Origin: Methylophilaceae bacterium
GTDB lineage: Bacteria > Pseudomonadota > Gammaproteobacteria > Burkholderiales > Methylophilaceae
Direction: 5' to 3'
Length of the DNA stretch: 64,000 bases
NCBI GenBank assembly: GCA_017858095.1
Contig: JAFMCB010000001.1
Location: 62,001 to 126,000 of the forward strand
The position numbers were made by a program, and so were the translations under genes. The notes under the pieces were generated by a model, which saw nothing but the letters and a program-made list of their open reading frames with translations, was not told the DNA's origin and did no database searches. Below, in pieces: positions 10,833-22,398 of the stretch (within the stretch, counting starts at the first letter, position 1; every line of letters starts with the position of its first letter).

Positions 10833-11441
10833 TTAATTGCTTATGACATCTACGTCATCTGGTGTATTAAAAAGAAAAAAAGCGTCGTTGATAGGTGCAT
10901 TATTTTGAATTTTATTAAATTTAATCCTTGTGGTATTTTCAAAATTATCTAAAACAAGCATTTCTGAGAGTGTGTCTACTGTAAATAATATTTCTATACT
11001 TTTAAAGCTTGTAAGCTCGGTATTTTTAGGAATCGCTCTAAACCAAGTATTTTTATTTTTATCAAGTTTTTCTATAACAAAAAATTTCCTTGCTTTTTCA
11101 CTTACTAAAAGCATAGCTGGGCTCACTCCACCCAATTTACTAAGCGAACTCATAATGACTTGTTTTAACTCAGGGTCAAAGAGGTAAAGAAGTTCGCCAT
11201 CACTAATAATTTGGTTCGTAAAAGGCGCCTGGTAGTTCCACTTAAACATATTTGGCTTTTTAAAATAGAAGCTGCCCTCCACTTCTTGAATAATTTCGCC
11301 TTGATTATCTACTACCGTTTGTTGAAAATTTCCCTGGACAGTTTTCATTGAATCTACAATGTCAGAAAAACTACGTGAATCTTTTGCTAATGGAAGGGTA
11401 AAATATATTAACAAAAAAAAAGAAATTAAAAATCTACTCAT
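10833..11441 (-). CDS. lolA: Outer-membrane lipoprotein carrier protein LolA
   Basis: The periplasmic chaperone that shuttles lipoproteins from the LolCDE complex to the outer membrane. The track ORF starts at 11549, but the true start is the ATG at 11441. It follows the genome's common 8-nt overlap with ftsK (ATGAGTAG) and begins exactly with a signal peptide ([19 protein letters not shown]). The mature part shows LolA features such as [41 protein letters not shown] and a C-terminal F-LFNTP segment. The length of 202 residues matches E. coli LolA (203). Position between ftsK and rarA is the classical order. Confidence 0.93.
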   Translation of the reverse strand: MSRFLISFFLLIYFTLPLAKDSRSFSDIVDSMKTVQGNFQQTVVDNQGEIIQEVEGSFYFKKPNMFKWNYQAPFTNQIISDGELLYLFDPELKQVIMSSLSKLGGVSPAMLLVSEKARKFFVIEKLDKNKNTWFRAIPKNTELTSFKSIEILFTVDTLSEMLVLDNFENTTRIKFNKIQNNAPINDAFFLFNTPDDVDVISN

Positions 11442-13731
11442 CTGATCCTGATGGGGAAATAATCTCTCGATTACCATTGCTTTGCATCGGTGAAACCAAT
11501 CCTGATTTTTCCATATCCTCAATAATTCGTGCTGCACGATTGTATCCAATTCTTAAATTTCTTTGAATGTATGAAATAGACGTTTTTTTAGTTTTTAGCA
11601 CGATAGCTACTGCTTCATCATACAAGGGATCCTTCTCACCATCGTTCACGCTGTCAGACCCTTCAGCAGCATTAAACTCATTTGGGTTTAGCACTTCCTC
11701 AAGATAGTGAGGCTCACCTTTTGCTTTTAAAAAATTAACCACTTTATGAACTTCTTCATCTGATACAAAAGCACCATGAATTCTATTTGGGTAACTGCTT
11801 CCTGAGCCCATGTACAACATATCACCTTTGCCTAACAAAGTTTCTGCGCCCATCTGATCAAGAATAGTTCTTGAATCTACTCTGCTGGAAACTTGAAATG
11901 CAATTCTCGAGGGTATGTTGGCTTTAATTAAGCCAGTTATAACATCGACTGATGGACGTTGTGTTGCTAACACTAAATGAATTCCAGATGCGCGTGCTTT
12001 TTGTGCTAAGCGCGCAATCAATTCTTCAACCTTCTTGCCAACTACCATCATTAAATCAGCCAATTCATCAATCACTATTAAAATTTGAGGCATTTCTTCG
12101 AGAATATCAGGGTTTTCAAGATCAAGAGAAAAAGGGTTTGTTAGTGGATTATTTTTTTCTATGGATTCATGTAGCTTTTGATTAAATCCAGTGATATTCC
12201 TTACACCAAAAGTAGACATTAATTTATAACGTCTTTCCATTTCAGCAACTGCCCAATTAAGTGCATGCCCTGCTTGTTTCATGTCAGTAACTACAGGAGC
12301 TAAAAGATGAGGAATTCCTTCGTACACAGAAAGTTCTAGCATCTTCGGGTCTACTAATATCATCTTTACTTGATTCGGTTTCGCTTTGTACAAAATACTG
12401 AGTACAAGCGCATTAATGGCTACAGATTTTCCAGAACCTGTCGTTCCAGCAATTAATAGGTGAGGCATTTTAGTAATATCTGCCACTTCAGGTTTGCCTG
12501 CAATATCTTTACCGAGAGCAAGAGTTAATAATGCCGATGTATCTGCAAAAACTTTTGAGCTCATTATTTCCGAAAGATAAACAACTTGTCTTGAAGAATT
12601 TGGTATTTCAAGGCCCATGCATGTTTTACCAGGAATAGTTTCAACAACGCGCACACTTATTACAGAAAGTGCCCGCGCTAAATCTTTTGATAAATTTGTA
12701 ACTTGACTTCCTTTTACCCCTGGCGCTGGCTCAAACTCATATCTTGTAATAACTGGACCAGGCTGCGCAGAAATAACTTTTGCCTCGATTCCAAAGTCAA
12801 GCAATTTTTTTTCAATTAATCGAGAGACAAATTCAATGGTTTCTGGTGATTGAGATTTAATTTGGTTAGGAGGCTGATCTAGTAAATGTAGTGGAGGTAA
12901 TTCAGCATCATTATCGCCAAACAAATTTGTTTGTTTTTCTTTGATAACCCGAATACTTTCTTTGATTTTATTTTTTGCTTCAATGATAGTAACTGGCGAT
13001 CTGTCTTCTAATTTTTTTCTTTCTAATTGAACAAACTCTGTTCGTTGCTGTTCAAATTTTTTTCCTTCACGCCTGTCTTGCCAATCAAGATATCTATTGT
13101 GCGTGTAATTAATTAAATTAAATAAAAAATTTCCAATGCCCTCTGAAATAGTGATCCATGACCATCCAGTAAACAAACTAAAACCAATTGCAAAGGCAAT
13201 GACAAGAAAAATTAAAGAACCTATATATCCAATTGTAGAATACAGACCCACATGAATAAGATGGCCTAAAAAACCACCTTGGCCGGCAGGAAATTGTGCA
13301 GAAATATTAATTACATGGCCAGCCTCTAGCGCTGCTGATGAAAGAATTAAAACAAAAAAGCCAAAATAATGAACGGCTAAAATATGTTTGGTATGATAAT
13401 CCGCATTTTCTATTCTTGGGTAAATAAGAAAAATGCTGTAAATACTGAGGAATACTAGCCACCACGCTGAAATGCCAAAAGCATAAAGAGTTAAATCAGA
13501 TAAATAGGCTCCTAGAATGCCTCCCATATTATGAATATTTATATTGTTTACTGCGTTTGACCATGATGGGTCAATTGGTGAATAGCTGCCAAGGGCTAAT
13601 GTAATATAAAGTCCCAAAAATAAAAGAACAAACCAAGTTGCCTCTCGAAAAATTCTATTAGCTAAAATTTTAGGGACTTGGTTATTAATTATTTTTTTCC
13701 CAATTTTTTTGGATCTTTTTTTTGCAAACAC
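11434..13731 (-). CDS. ftsK: DNA translocase FtsK
   Basis: A septum-located DNA pump that clears chromosome ends during division and activates XerCD at dif. The 765-residue protein has a membrane domain of about four helices in residues 25-200 and a short charged linker (about 210-300) rather than the very long linker of E. coli. The RecA-like motor has Walker [13 protein letters not shown] (about 428) and Walker [13 protein letters not shown], and a C-terminal winged-helix gamma domain (about 700-760, [18 protein letters not shown]) reads KOPS sites. It heads the ftsK-lolA-rarA-serS run and is divergent from trxB. Confidence 0.96.
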   Translation of the reverse strand: MFAKKRSKKIGKKIINNQVPKILANRIFREATWFVLLFLGLYITLALGSYSPIDPSWSNAVNNINIHNMGGILGAYLSDLTLYAFGISAWWLVFLSIYSIFLIYPRIENADYHTKHILAVHYFGFFVLILSSAALEAGHVINISAQFPAGQGGFLGHLIHVGLYSTIGYIGSLIFLVIAFAIGFSLFTGWSWITISEGIGNFLFNLINYTHNRYLDWQDRREGKKFEQQRTEFVQLERKKLEDRSPVTIIEAKNKIKESIRVIKEKQTNLFGDNDAELPPLHLLDQPPNQIKSQSPETIEFVSRLIEKKLLDFGIEAKVISAQPGPVITRYEFEPAPGVKGSQVTNLSKDLARALSVISVRVVETIPGKTCMGLEIPNSSRQVVYLSEIMSSKVFADTSALLTLALGKDIAGKPEVADITKMPHLLIAGTTGSGKSVAINALVLSILYKAKPNQVKMILVDPKMLELSVYEGIPHLLAPVVTDMKQAGHALNWAVAEMERRYKLMSTFGVRNITGFNQKLHESIEKNNPLTNPFSLDLENPDILEEMPQILIVIDELADLMMVVGKKVEELIARLAQKARASGIHLVLATQRPSVDVITGLIKANIPSRIAFQVSSRVDSRTILDQMGAETLLGKGDMLYMGSGSSYPNRIHGAFVSDEEVHKVVNFLKAKGEPHYLEEVLNPNEFNAAEGSDSVNDGEKDPLYDEAVAIVLKTKKTSISYIQRNLRIGYNRAARIIEDMEKSGLVSPMQSNGNREIISPSGSDE

Positions 13732-13822
13732 GTTAATTTACTTCATAGATAAGACAAGTAAATTATATCAGTATGTGAATGAAATAAATCTGCAATTAAT
13801 TTTTTAAAAAATAATTTTATAT

Positions 13823-15345
<1,523 letters not shown>

Positions 15346-15349
<4 letters not shown>

Positions 15350-15825
15350 TTTTTTTCTATTAAGCAAATCACATGCGCCGCAATACCCTCACCCCTTCCT
15401 AGATATCCTAATTTTTCCGTTGTTGTAGCTTTAATATTTATTTGTGAAATATCGCAATCTAACGTCTGTGCAATATTCTTTTTCATTTCTTTAATATAGG
15501 GTGCTATTTTAGGTTCCTCACATATGATTGTAGCGTCTATATTGCCGACTTTAAAGCAAGCATCCAACATCAGAGATTGAATTTTTTTCAAAATGATCTT
15601 TGAATCAATACCCTTATGAACTGGGTCTTTATCTGAAAAAAAATGGCCGATATCCCCTTCACCAAGTGCTCCAAGAATCGCATCAGCAATTGCATGAATT
15701 AGAACATCAGCATCTGAATGCCCCAGCAGACCGCGAGTATATTTGATTTCAACACCACCAATAATACATCGCCGATCTTTTACCAGAGGATGCACGTCAA
15801 AACCATGGCCTACTTTATATGTCAT
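15346..15825 (-). CDS. ispF: 2-C-methyl-D-erythritol 2,4-cyclodiphosphate synthase
   Basis: The fifth step of the MEP isoprenoid pathway, forming the cyclic diphosphate with release of CMP. The 159-residue protein has metal ligands in GHGFDVHPL (about 7-15) and LLGHSDADVLIHAI (about 34-47), and the C-terminal signature IKATTTEKLGYLGRGEGIA. Length equals E. coli IspF (159). It overlaps the ispD stop by one nucleotide, a two-gene operon in the usual ispD-ispF order. In many proteobacteria this pair follows ftsB, but here ftsB is about 37 kb away. Confidence 0.96.
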
Positions 15826-16511
15826 TATTTTTTTCCTAAAATTTCAAGTGATTTTTCAGCGCGAATTAAGTCTTCAGCAAAAGTAACTTTAAAGTTTAAT
15901 GGGTTGCCTTTAAATACTTTTGGCTTGAGGCCAAGTGCTTCAACAGCCTGAGATTCATCTGTGGAATTACCTTTAAACTCCATCAAAGCTTTTTTTAAAA
16001 TAGCATATCTAAACATTTGTGGAGTTTGCGCAAGCCATAATTCCTCTCGATCCTCCGTGTTTATTATTTCATTATTTTTATTAACACGTTTTACTGTATC
16101 TGAGGCAGGAATCGCCATAACACCACCAACTTTTTCAGTTGCCAAATAGTCAATAAATTCTCTTAAATTTAGTTCAGTTAATCCAATTCTTGCAGCATCA
16201 TGCACTAATATCCAGTCACTCGAAGAACACTGAATATGGTTTAATGTATTAAGAACAGTTTCACATCTGCTCTCCCCTCCTGAAAAAAATATTTTAGTTT
16301 TTTTTGAAAATTTATGGCTGATGTTATCGATCGACTTTTCAGAATTACTTACCGCTATTGATATGGAATTAATCGCAAGGCTATGGGAAAAAATAGACTC
16401 AACGTACTCTAATAAGGTTTTATCACCAATCGAGATAAATTGTTTTGGTATTTGCTGCTGCATCCTTGATCCAGATCCAGCAGCAGGAATAATTACATGA
16501 ATTTTTGCCAT
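15825..16511 (-). CDS. ispD: 2-C-methyl-D-erythritol 4-phosphate cytidylyltransferase
   Basis: The third step of the MEP pathway, transferring CMP from CTP to methylerythritol phosphate. The nucleotide-binding signature IIPAAGSGSRM-X6-KQF lies at residues 8-25. VHDAARIGLT carries the usual VHDAARP-like motif, with Ile replacing the more common Pro after Arg, and TDESQAVE is the C-terminal substrate motif. At 228 residues it is the normal length. It is upstream of and overlapping ispF, with amt behind it on the same strand 27 nt away. Confidence 0.94.
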   Translation of the reverse strand: MAKIHVIIPAAGSGSRMQQQIPKQFISIGDKTLLEYVESIFSHSLAINSISIAVSNSEKSIDNISHKFSKKTKIFFSGGESRCETVLNTLNHIQCSSSDWILVHDAARIGLTELNLREFIDYLATEKVGGVMAIPASDTVKRVNKNNEIINTEDREELWLAQTPQMFRYAILKKALMEFKGNSTDESQAVEALGLKPKVFKGNPLNFKVTFAEDLIRAEKSLEILGKK

Positions 16512-16538
16512 GCATAAATTTTAGCATGGCAACTTTTA

Positions 16539-17729
16539 TTAATCTCTAGGCGTTGCATTAATTTTATGTATAGATAAATCAGCGCCGTCGTATTCTTGTT
16601 CCAGAGTCAAGCGAACATTAAAGAGCTTATGCACAATACCGTAAATAATAAATCCTCCAACGAGAGCTATCAAAATACCAGAAAGTGTGCCAATAAATTG
16701 TGACATGAAGGTTACTCCTCCAAGACCACCAAAAATTTCCAGGCCAAATATACCTGCAGCAATGCCACCCCATGCTCCACAGAGCCCATGCAATGGCCAA
16801 ACCCCTAATACATCATCAATCTTCCACTTATTTTGTGCTAAAGCAAAAGTCCAAACAAATAAAGCGCCAGCGATTAATCCAACAACGAGTGCGCCAAGAG
16901 GATGGAATAAATTGGAACCTGCACATACTGCCACAAGGCCAGCTAAAGGTCCGTTGTATAAAAAACCTGGGTCATTCTTACCCACAACCAAAGCAGCTAA
17001 AGTGCCCCCAACCATGGCCATTAATGAATTTACTGCAACAAGGCCTGAAATACCATCAAGCGTTTGAGCTGACATCACATTAAAGCCAAACCAACCTACA
17101 GTAAGAATCCATGAGCCCAACGCTAAAAAAGGAATGCTGGAGGGGGGGAAAGCAACCAACTTACCATCCTTTGTATAGCGACCAGTTCGGGCTCCCAACA
17201 CAAGGACTGCAGAAAGAGCAATCCAGCCTCCCATACCATGGACAACAACAGAGCCTGCGAAATCATTAAATGGCGCTCCAAATTGAGTTTCTAGAAATTC
17301 TTGAAACCCAAAGTTACCATTCCACGCAATGCCCTCAAAAAAAGGATACAAAAAACCAACTAATAAAAAAGAGGCAATTAATTGCGGATTAAAACTCGCT
17401 CTTTCTGCAATGCCGCCAGAAATAATTGCGGGGATAGCGGCTGCAAAAGTCAATAAAAAGAAAAACTTTACCAGCTCGTAGGCACTTTTATCAGTTAAGG
17501 ATGAAGCTACTGCAAAAAAATCTAAGCCATAAGCCAAGCTGTAACCAATGAAAAAATAAGCAATTGTAGAAATAGAAAAATCAGCCATAATTTTGGCAAG
17601 TGCATTTACTTGATTTTTTTCGCGCACTGTTCCTACCTCAAGAAAAGCAAATCCAGCATGCATGGCGAGTACCATTATGGCACCCAATAAAATAAATAAG
17701 ACGTTACTTTGATCAGCCATTGATTCCAT
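16539..17729 (-). CDS. amt: Ammonium transporter (Amt family)
   Basis: An inner-membrane ammonium channel of 396 residues with about eleven hydrophobic segments. It has the Amt-family start region (GFAFLEVGTVREKN), the GSWILTVGWFGFN pore segment, GPLAGLVAVCAGSN and a cytoplasmic tail ending with YDGADLSIHKI, the region that binds PII proteins such as GlnK. The lack of an obvious cleaved signal peptide is normal for shorter members. No glnK lies next to it in the window. An AGGAGG ribosome-binding site is perfect before the ATG. Divergent from the DUF3301 gene; the spacer contains a possible NtrC site. Confidence 0.95.
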   Translation of the reverse strand: MESMADQSNVLFILLGAIMVLAMHAGFAFLEVGTVREKNQVNALAKIMADFSISTIAYFFIGYSLAYGLDFFAVASSLTDKSAYELVKFFFLLTFAAAIPAIISGGIAERASFNPQLIASFLLVGFLYPFFEGIAWNGNFGFQEFLETQFGAPFNDFAGSVVVHGMGGWIALSAVLVLGARTGRYTKDGKLVAFPPSSIPFLALGSWILTVGWFGFNVMSAQTLDGISGLVAVNSLMAMVGGTLAALVVGKNDPGFLYNGPLAGLVAVCAGSNLFHPLGALVVGLIAGALFVWTFALAQNKWKIDDVLGVWPLHGLCGAWGGIAAGIFGLEIFGGLGGVTFMSQFIGTLSGILIALVGGFIIYGIVHKLFNVRLTLEQEYDGADLSIHKINATPRD

Positions 17730-17832
17730 TACTTCCTCCTAAACTTTTATTAAAAGTATCATAATTCAACAGATTGATATTCGCATCTTTTGCACACAAA
17801 AATTTTTTAAAAATTATAAAAAAAGTAAAAAT

Positions 17833-17847
17833 GCATTACTTTGGTGC
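17833..17847. promoter_or_regulatory. Possible NtrC-binding site upstream of amt
   Basis: GCATTACTTTGGTGC fits the NtrC consensus GCAC-N5-TGGTGC at nine of ten defined positions. It lies about 104 bp upstream of the amt start, a sensible enhancer distance. I could not find a convincing -24/-12 sigma-54 promoter between the site and amt, so the assignment is weak. Confidence 0.3.
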
Positions 17848-17893
17848 AAAAATAATATTTTTTTTTATTGTAAAACTTTATATGATGTTAACG

Positions 17894-18202
17894 ATGAATG
17901 AATTTTTTCTTTTTTTTGTTTTTGCTGGAATTATTTTATTTTGGCTCGATACCACTTCAAAGAGAGAGCTTGCATATAAACATTCATTCAAACTTGCGAA
18001 ACAATTTAATCTGCAGTTACTCGATGATAGTATTCATTGTACAAAACTCGCTTTAGTCAAAACTGTTAATTTACCCAAGATCAAAAGGGTTTATCGTTTT
18101 ACTGTCTCATCAAATAACGATGATCGAATGCAATGCCACTTAATATTAATCGGTGCAACAATGGTAAGCTGGTATATCCCACCTTACCCACAAATTAATT
18201 AA
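17894..18202 (+). CDS. DUF3301 family protein
   Basis: A small protein of about 102 residues with one N-terminal membrane helix (FFLFFVFAGIILFWLD) and a short soluble domain ending in VSWYIPPYP, the pattern of the betaproteobacterial and gammaproteobacterial DUF3301 family (function unknown). The track ORF starts at 17774, but the first 40 residues lie in the AT-rich promoter region. The ATG at 17894 (or the nearby one at 17882) gives the usual family length. Its last base is the first base of gluQ, so the two are cotranscribed. Confidence 0.75.
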   Translation: MNEFFLFFVFAGIILFWLDTTSKRELAYKHSFKLAKQFNLQLLDDSIHCTKLALVKTVNLPKIKRVYRFTVSSNNDDRMQCHLILIGATMVSWYIPPYPQIN

Positions 18203-19098
18203 TGTATATTGGTCGATTCGCTCCTTCGCCCACGGGTCCGCTTCATCTTGGATCCATTATGATTGCAATTGCGAGCTTCCTAGAAGCAAAAGTTAATAAT
18301 GGATTATGGCATCTTAAGATTGATGATTTAGATCATTTTAGAGTAAAACAAGAATACATAAACCAAATCAAAGAACAACTTTTAGAATTAAATTTATCAT
18401 GGGACGGTGAAATTATTTTTCAAAGCAAAAGAATAGCTAATTACAATTTCTTCCTACATAAAATTGAAAGTTTACGAAGAACATACATTTGCACTTGTTC
18501 CAGAAAAAAAATTTTAACGAATAGTGAGCCTGGTATTGATGGAGGAATATACCCTGGTACTTGCAGACATAAAAATAATACTCGCAAAAAAAATCATGCA
18601 ATCCGCGTGCTCACAAATAAGGAAATAGTTGCTTTAAACGATGGGCTCCAGGGTCATTATGAACAAGATATTGAAGAACAAATTGGCGACTTTATTATTA
18701 AACGAAGCGACAATATAGTTTCTTATCAACTTGCCGTCATTGTTGATGATTATTTAGATAAAACAACACATATCTTAAGAGGTGCTGATTTGCTCGAATC
18801 TACACCCAGACAAATTTATCTTCAAAAAATATTAAGCCTACCTCAGATAAATTATATTCATTTACCAACCCTTAATATTGCGGGAAGAAAATTAAGTAAA
18901 AGTAATGGGGATGATTTAATGTATAAAAACGATCCAAAGAAAATATGGTTAACTGTTCTTAAATTTCTTGATCAAAAAATTCCCCCTAAAAATTTAACAT
19001 TGAATGAAATCATTGAATTTGCAATAAAAAACTGGTGTGTAAAAAACATAAAATCGAAACGTTTTATTGATATTGACGATTATATTCATACATCATAA
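18202..19098 (+). CDS. gluQ: Glutamyl-Q tRNA(Asp) synthetase
   Basis: A tRNA-independent GluRS paralogue that attaches glutamate to queuosine at position 34 of tRNA-Asp. It has a class I HIGH-like motif PTGPLHLGS (about 10-18), a zinc site CTCSRK...YPGTCRH (about 98-122) and the KLSKSN signature (about 232). At 298 residues it lacks the anticodon-binding domain of true GluRS, which is what defines the family. One-nucleotide overlap with the DUF3301 gene. The last 35 nt overlap the 3' end of the convergent methyltransferase gene, unusually long for this window. Confidence 0.93.
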   Translation: MYIGRFAPSPTGPLHLGSIMIAIASFLEAKVNNGLWHLKIDDLDHFRVKQEYINQIKEQLLELNLSWDGEIIFQSKRIANYNFFLHKIESLRRTYICTCSRKKILTNSEPGIDGGIYPGTCRHKNNTRKKNHAIRVLTNKEIVALNDGLQGHYEQDIEEQIGDFIIKRSDNIVSYQLAVIVDDYLDKTTHILRGADLLESTPRQIYLQKILSLPQINYIHLPTLNIAGRKLSKSNGDDLMYKNDPKKIWLTVLKFLDQKIPPKNLTLNEIIEFAIKNWCVKNIKSKRFIDIDDYIHTS

Positions 19099-19831
19099 TG
19101 CTTGCAGCACTGGCAACATTAAGTGACTCAACAGAAATATGCATTGGGATAGAAATTTTAGATTTGACTAATTGCCGAAGATCCTCATTTATGCCATTGC
19201 CTTCATTACCAATAATGATGATCATGTCTTTTTTAAATTGTGTTGAAGTTAAGGCCGTTCCTTGCAAATCAAGTGCAAATACTGGTAAAGATGTATTGTT
19301 AACCAAAGAAACTAGATCTTGTTTTTCATGGCAATGGATTGAAAACTGTGCCCCTTGACTGCCCCTTAGGGTTTTAGGTGCCCAAACATCTGCACAATTA
19401 ACTGATAGGTAAATAGCATTAACATTAAACGCCTGCGCAGATCTAATTATTGAACCTAAATTTCCAGGATCTTGTACGTCATCTATAAAAAGGTTTAAAT
19501 TTTTTTGCTCATCAAAATCTGTAACCGGAATATCTATGATTGCCAATAATCTTGGGGGGCTATTAAGAAATGAAATTTCCCTCATGAGGCTGCTGGATAA
19601 AAGATAATGTGGTATTTTTTCAACACTTGCTAACAAATTCTGATAAGTCTTTAATTGGGTAGATTTATCAATAAATAAAGCATGGATTTTCACTTTGCTT
19701 TGCAAGCAGCACTCAATTAAGTGTTCGCCCTCTAAAATTGTTTGATTCTCATTTTTTCTAAAAGTAGGATTTTCAGAAAGCTTTTTTAGTCTTTTAAAAA
19801 TTTTATTTTCTTTTGAGGAGATTTCTAACAT
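19064..19831 (-). CDS. TrmH/SpoU-family RNA 2'-O-methyltransferase
   Basis: A SAM-dependent methyltransferase with the alpha/beta-knot fold. N-terminal substrate-binding domain (residues 1-90, KRLKKLSENPTFRKNENQTILEGEHLIE) is followed by the SPOUT domain with motif 1 QDPGNLGSIIRSA (about 118), motif 2 IIIGNEGNGI (about 202) and motif 3 SLNVASAASIMMYE (about 234). Length 255 fits the RlmB/TsnR-like group; the exact target nucleotide cannot be assigned. It overlaps the gluQ stop region by 35 nt on the opposite strand. Confidence 0.9.
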   Translation of the reverse strand: MLEISSKENKIFKRLKKLSENPTFRKNENQTILEGEHLIECCLQSKVKIHALFIDKSTQLKTYQNLLASVEKIPHYLLSSSLMREISFLNSPPRLLAIIDIPVTDFDEQKNLNLFIDDVQDPGNLGSIIRSAQAFNVNAIYLSVNCADVWAPKTLRGSQGAQFSIHCHEKQDLVSLVNNTSLPVFALDLQGTALTSTQFKKDMIIIIGNEGNGINEDLRQLVKSKISIPMHISVESLNVASAASIMMYEYNRQYQ

Positions 19832-19842
19832 GATCTATAGGC

Positions 19843-20697
19843 CTAATTAAAAGCGCTCAAAGGCGTCAATTCAAATCCCATCAATTTAAATTGACTGATC
19901 AAGCCATTTTCTCCACCCAAATGTGAGGCACCCACCGCGATAAACAATTGGTTATTTTTAAGCTTTGACTTTATTCGATCAGCAAATAATTTATTTCTAT
20001 CGACGAGCAATTTTTTTTTCATTTTTAACCACAATTGAGCTGAAACTAAATTTTTCGTATTTTGCTGATCTATCAGCAATATTTTATCAACATTCATTTC
20101 CACATAATTTTTAATTAAATTTTCATAATCTTCTATTTTATTATTCTCTGTCTTTGCCAATACAGCCCTTAAGATGCTTAATTGTTCATTATCTGAAAAA
20201 AAATCTAAAGTTTCAAAATGCTCATTCACTGTTTCAATGCCCAAAGTTTTAAGCCCTTTATCAATTGCTTTACTTTTTAGAAGGTTATCCTGATTAAACG
20301 GTGTTATTGGTCTTGGGGAATTAAATATAAACGCCAGCAGCCATGGTTTCATTTTAATAGTATTTTCATAAGGCATCGTATGAAAATATGAGAGTTCTTT
20401 TATTTTTTCTAATTCTTCACTTGTAAAATTTTTTTCAATAATCGCCTCTGGATGAAATAAGATCGAAAAGTCATCAATTGCATCTGTTTCATTTAAAAAT
20501 AATGTTGAAGTTGATAAGGCCTCATAAACATTATGGTGAAAATTTGTAACACGGCTATCGTCAACATGAATTGTTCCAAATATATAATGTGCTTGGCCAT
20601 TTAAATCTTTCATGTGCCAAAAGATAGAGTTTTTTTGCTCGGCATTAACTGATAAACAAATTGATATCAGAATTAAAAGTATGATTTTATTCAGCAT
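19843..20697 (-). CDS. TraB/GumN family protein
   Basis: A 284-residue secreted protein with an N-terminal signal peptide (MLNKIILLILISICLSVNA). The two family motifs are present: FGTIHVDD near residue 41 and AVGASHLGGENGLI near residue 256, which carry the conserved GxxH pairs proposed to form a metalloprotease-like site. Related to plasmid TraB and Xanthomonas GumN, but a physiological role for the family in bacteria is unsettled. It is 11 nt downstream of nothing it resembles functionally and is divergent from bpt. Confidence 0.85.
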   Translation of the reverse strand: MLNKIILLILISICLSVNAEQKNSIFWHMKDLNGQAHYIFGTIHVDDSRVTNFHHNVYEALSTSTLFLNETDAIDDFSILFHPEAIIEKNFTSEELEKIKELSYFHTMPYENTIKMKPWLLAFIFNSPRPITPFNQDNLLKSKAIDKGLKTLGIETVNEHFETLDFFSDNEQLSILRAVLAKTENNKIEDYENLIKNYVEMNVDKILLIDQQNTKNLVSAQLWLKMKKKLLVDRNKLFADRIKSKLKNNQLFIAVGASHLGGENGLISQFKLMGFELTPLSAFN

Positions 20698-20767
20698 TTT
20701 AAATTTATTTAATTGTTAGTGCATAATAACAGTATAGTTATTAATAGTTAATTCAAGATATTTATAT

Positions 20768-21493
20768 ATGAGCATTGTTGAAAAAAATGAATTAAATAAT
20801 ATTCAATTTTATGTAACAACAAAATATGCTTGCGGTTACATTACCAACCAAAGTGCTCAATCAATAGTTGCCACACCTTACAAAGAGATTGATGCAAAAG
20901 TTTACAATGATTTGATAAAAAGGGGGTTTCGACGGAGTGGTCAATACATATATAAACCTCATTGCAGCTCTTGCAACGCATGCATTCCTATAAGAATTAA
21001 TGTCAATGATTTTAAATTAAGTCGTTCACAAAAGAGAGTACAGAAAAAAAATTCACATTTATCAATCAAAATACTTCCTCTAAATTTTAATGAAGATCAT
21101 TTTGAGTTATATGTAAATTATCAAAAAGCAAGGCACCTCTCAAATGGAAAAAATAATGATGATATCGCCGACTACAATGACTTCTTAATTAAAAGTAATG
21201 TAGCAACAAAAATTATTGAATTTAGAGAAGATGAAGCATTAAAGGCAGTATCCATAGTTGATTTCCTGGACGATGGGCTATCTGCCGTTTACACATTTTT
21301 TGATACTAAAAATAGGGCTGCTAGTTATGGTACCTTTTCGATTATATCTCTCGTTCAATTATGTATTGAAGAAAAGATGACGCATTTATATTTGGGTTAC
21401 TGGATAAATGATTGTAAAAAAATGGCTTACAAAATTAATTTTAAAGATTACGAACTTATGATTAATGGCGTTTGGCAAGCCTCTTCGAGCTGA
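20768..21493 (+). CDS. bpt: Aspartate/glutamate leucyltransferase (bacterial protein transferase)
   Basis: An aminoacyl-tRNA-protein transferase that adds Leu to N-terminal Asp or Glu, marking proteins for ClpS/ClpAP. The 241-residue product has the family core: CGYITNQSAQSIVATP (about 22-37), GFRRSGQYIYKPHCSSCNACIPIRI (about 58-82, with the paired CxxC) and, at the C-terminus, YLGYWINDCKKMAYK. The N-terminal CGY replaces the CPY of most members. ATG start in the divergent traB-family/bpt spacer of 70 bp. Downstream tyrA follows after 40 nt. Confidence 0.93.
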   Translation: MSIVEKNELNNIQFYVTTKYACGYITNQSAQSIVATPYKEIDAKVYNDLIKRGFRRSGQYIYKPHCSSCNACIPIRINVNDFKLSRSQKRVQKKNSHLSIKILPLNFNEDHFELYVNYQKARHLSNGKNNDDIADYNDFLIKSNVATKIIEFREDEALKAVSIVDFLDDGLSAVYTFFDTKNRAASYGTFSIISLVQLCIEEKMTHLYLGYWINDCKKMAYKINFKDYELMINGVWQASSS

Positions 21494-21533
21494 TAACGCA
21501 TGATACAATTTGCTTTTCTTTAAGTTCTTACAA

Positions 21534-22394
21534 ATGAATAAAATTCTTATTTTCGGTGTTGGTTTAATTGGAGGATCAATTGCCCTAAAAGCAAAAGATC
21601 TTCGTTTATGTAAAGAGATTGTTGGTATATCAAGATCGAATGGTACTGATCTGTCACCTTTTGTTAAATCAGGAATGTTAGATCGAGCATCGTCGAATTA
21701 CCAATCTGAAATTCAATCAGCAGACCTGATTGTGCTAGCAACACCCGTTGCACAAATTGAAATCACACTAGAAAAAATATACCCTCTTTTAACGGCGAAT
21801 ACCTTAATCACAGATGTTGGCAGTACAAAAACCAATATTAATCAAGCAGCAAAAGTATTTTTAAAAGAAAAATATAGTCAGTTTATTGGGTCACATCCAA
21901 TTGCTGGCTCGGAGAAACATGGGCCCCAATCAGCCATGGCAGATCTTTTTGAAAATAAAAATATAATAATTACACCTCATACACAATCTAAAAAAGAAGA
22001 TATAAATAAAATTGAGAATTTTTGGAAAAAACTTGGTGGCATCACATCTATTATGGATGCAAACTTGCATGATGAAATATTTTCAACAGTAAGTCATTTA
22101 CCTCATCTTTTAGCATTTAGTCTTGTTAACTTAATAAATGATAAAAACAATAAAGAAACTATGCTGGAATATGCCGCTAGTGGATTTAGAGATTTTTCAA
22201 GAATTGCAGGAAGCTCAGCTGAAATGTGGAGAGATATTTGTTTGGCAAATAAAGATGCCATACTTACAGATCTTGAATTATATAAAAAAGAAATAGAGGC
22301 GCTCAGTAATCTTATAAAAAATAATCATCATGAAGATCTTCTTAATTATTTCTTAAAAGCAAGTAAAACAAGACAAAATTGGAGTAAAGACTAA
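21534..22394 (+). CDS. tyrA: Prephenate dehydrogenase
   Basis: Oxidative decarboxylation of prephenate (or arogenate) in tyrosine synthesis. It has an N-terminal Rossmann fold (ILIFGVGLIGGSIALKAK), the LITDVGSTK segment, the SHPIAGSEKHG substrate motif (about 122-132) and HDEIFSTVSHLPHLLAF. The track ORF starts at a TTG at 21510; the ATG at 21534 places the Rossmann motif at the N-terminus as usual and gives 286 residues. It is the mono-functional, non-ACT form. First gene of the tyrA-aroA-cmk-rpsA-ihfB series. Confidence 0.93.
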   Translation: MNKILIFGVGLIGGSIALKAKDLRLCKEIVGISRSNGTDLSPFVKSGMLDRASSNYQSEIQSADLIVLATPVAQIEITLEKIYPLLTANTLITDVGSTKTNINQAAKVFLKEKYSQFIGSHPIAGSEKHGPQSAMADLFENKNIIITPHTQSKKEDINKIENFWKKLGGITSIMDANLHDEIFSTVSHLPHLLAFSLVNLINDKNNKETMLEYAASGFRDFSRIAGSSAEMWRDICLANKDAILTDLELYKKEIEALSNLIKNNHHEDLLNYFLKASKTRQNWSKD

Positions 22395-22398
22395 GTAA

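Noticed and set aside
16687-17067. 126-residue plus-strand ORF antisense to amt
   Set aside because: It is Pro/Thr/Ala-rich with no family pattern and lies wholly within the well-supported amt gene; a typical shadow of a membrane-protein gene.
17750-17800. Sigma-54 promoter for amt
   Set aside because: The best -24/-12 alignment on the minus strand lacks the invariant GG and matches only two of six bases of the -24 element.
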